Positions 63,982 through 64,000 of a DNA stretch of 64,000 bases are shown piece by piece; the first letter of the stretch is position 1, and each line of letters starts with the position of its first letter. The position numbers were made by a program, and so were the translations under genes. Source of the stretch: Vibrio brasiliensis LMG 20546 (GTDB lineage: Bacteria; Pseudomonadota; Gammaproteobacteria; Enterobacterales; Vibrionaceae); assembly GCF_000189255.1 (NCBI RefSeq), contig NZ_AEVS01000071.1:1-64000 (forward strand), in the 5' to 3' direction. The notes beneath the pieces are model-generated. The model had not been told where the DNA came from, did not search any database, and saw only the letters and a list, made by a program, of their open reading frames with translations.

Positions 63982-64000
63982 CTATTTCCTGCCTGCGTAG
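63982..64000 (-). CDS. partial gene: C-terminal end of an upstream ORF, probably the second permease
   Basis: On the minus strand a frame ending Y-A-G-R-K-stop closes two bases before the next permease ATG, the tight spacing expected within this operon. Only five codons are inside the window, so identity is inferred from operon order alone. Confidence 0.35.

Overview
The window looks like part of a chromosome of a marine gammaproteobacterium of the genus Vibrio. The clearest marker is a vemP-secD-secF cluster (46806 down to 43485). VemP is a translation-arrest export sensor known from Vibrio, and its arrest motif is readable here. DUF3360 and DUF3332 proteins, a TyrR-type box before phhA, a LiuR-like site before ETF genes, a tRNA with encoded CCA and integron attC-like remnants all fit. 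The species cannot be told from the sequence alone.

Layout. (1) 1-5168 is an accessory segment: GFA protein, EamA permease with divergent LysR regulator, NTF2-like protein, GNAT acetyltransferase and an orphan membrane protein. Five of the six genes lie on the minus strand. One fairly complete attC-like site and three attC 5'-half remnants lie at the 3' ends of four of them, so I read this as a decayed integron-cassette patch. It abuts the 3' end of a tRNA-Gly(TCC) gene (5169-5243). (2) 5482-12686 holds a TPR protein, a substrate-binding-domain diguanylate cyclase, a chemoreceptor, a DUF3332 lipoprotein and a Na+/alanine symporter. (3) 13178-19936 holds a 2-oxoacid dehydrogenase E1alpha-E1beta-E2 operon, etfBA and ETF-quinone oxidoreductase, with a LiuR-like operator between the divergent etfBA and ETF-QO genes. 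This looks like a branched-chain amino acid or acyl-CoA oxidation module feeding electrons to quinone. (4) 19949-36245 holds a Cache-PAS-DUF294 fusion, a DUF3360 membrane protein with a periplasmic partner candidate, an OFA-family MFS transporter, a VRR-NUC nuclease, a fatty acid cis/trans isomerase, formate-THF ligase, and a cNMP-CBS-DUF294 protein paired with a DnaQ-like exonuclease. (5) 36325-43419 holds small cold-shock-domain proteins, regulators, YjjG, ElbB, an iron-type alcohol dehydrogenase and an exported dienelactone-hydrolase-like protein. (6) 43485-46806 is secF, secD and vemP, with a visible RNA stem hiding the secD start. (7) 46908-54114 holds envelope proteins of unknown role, a CHASE-GGDEF-EAL protein, phhAB under a TyrR box, and acetoacetyl-CoA synthetase. 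(8) 54166-64000 holds a methyltransferase, regulators, a CDF transporter with an altered metal site, small membrane proteins, a TetR/carboxymuconolactone-decarboxylase-family pair with three copies of one operator, and the downstream part of an ABC-transporter operon with an HAD phosphatase, cut by the window end.

Two things reward attention most. One is the VemP system, where the sequence shows both the arrest peptide, with an unusual end at the expected stall codon, and the 13-bp stem it would open. The other is the cassette-like patch next to tRNA-Gly. No phage, CRISPR array, intact insertion sequence or rRNA was found.
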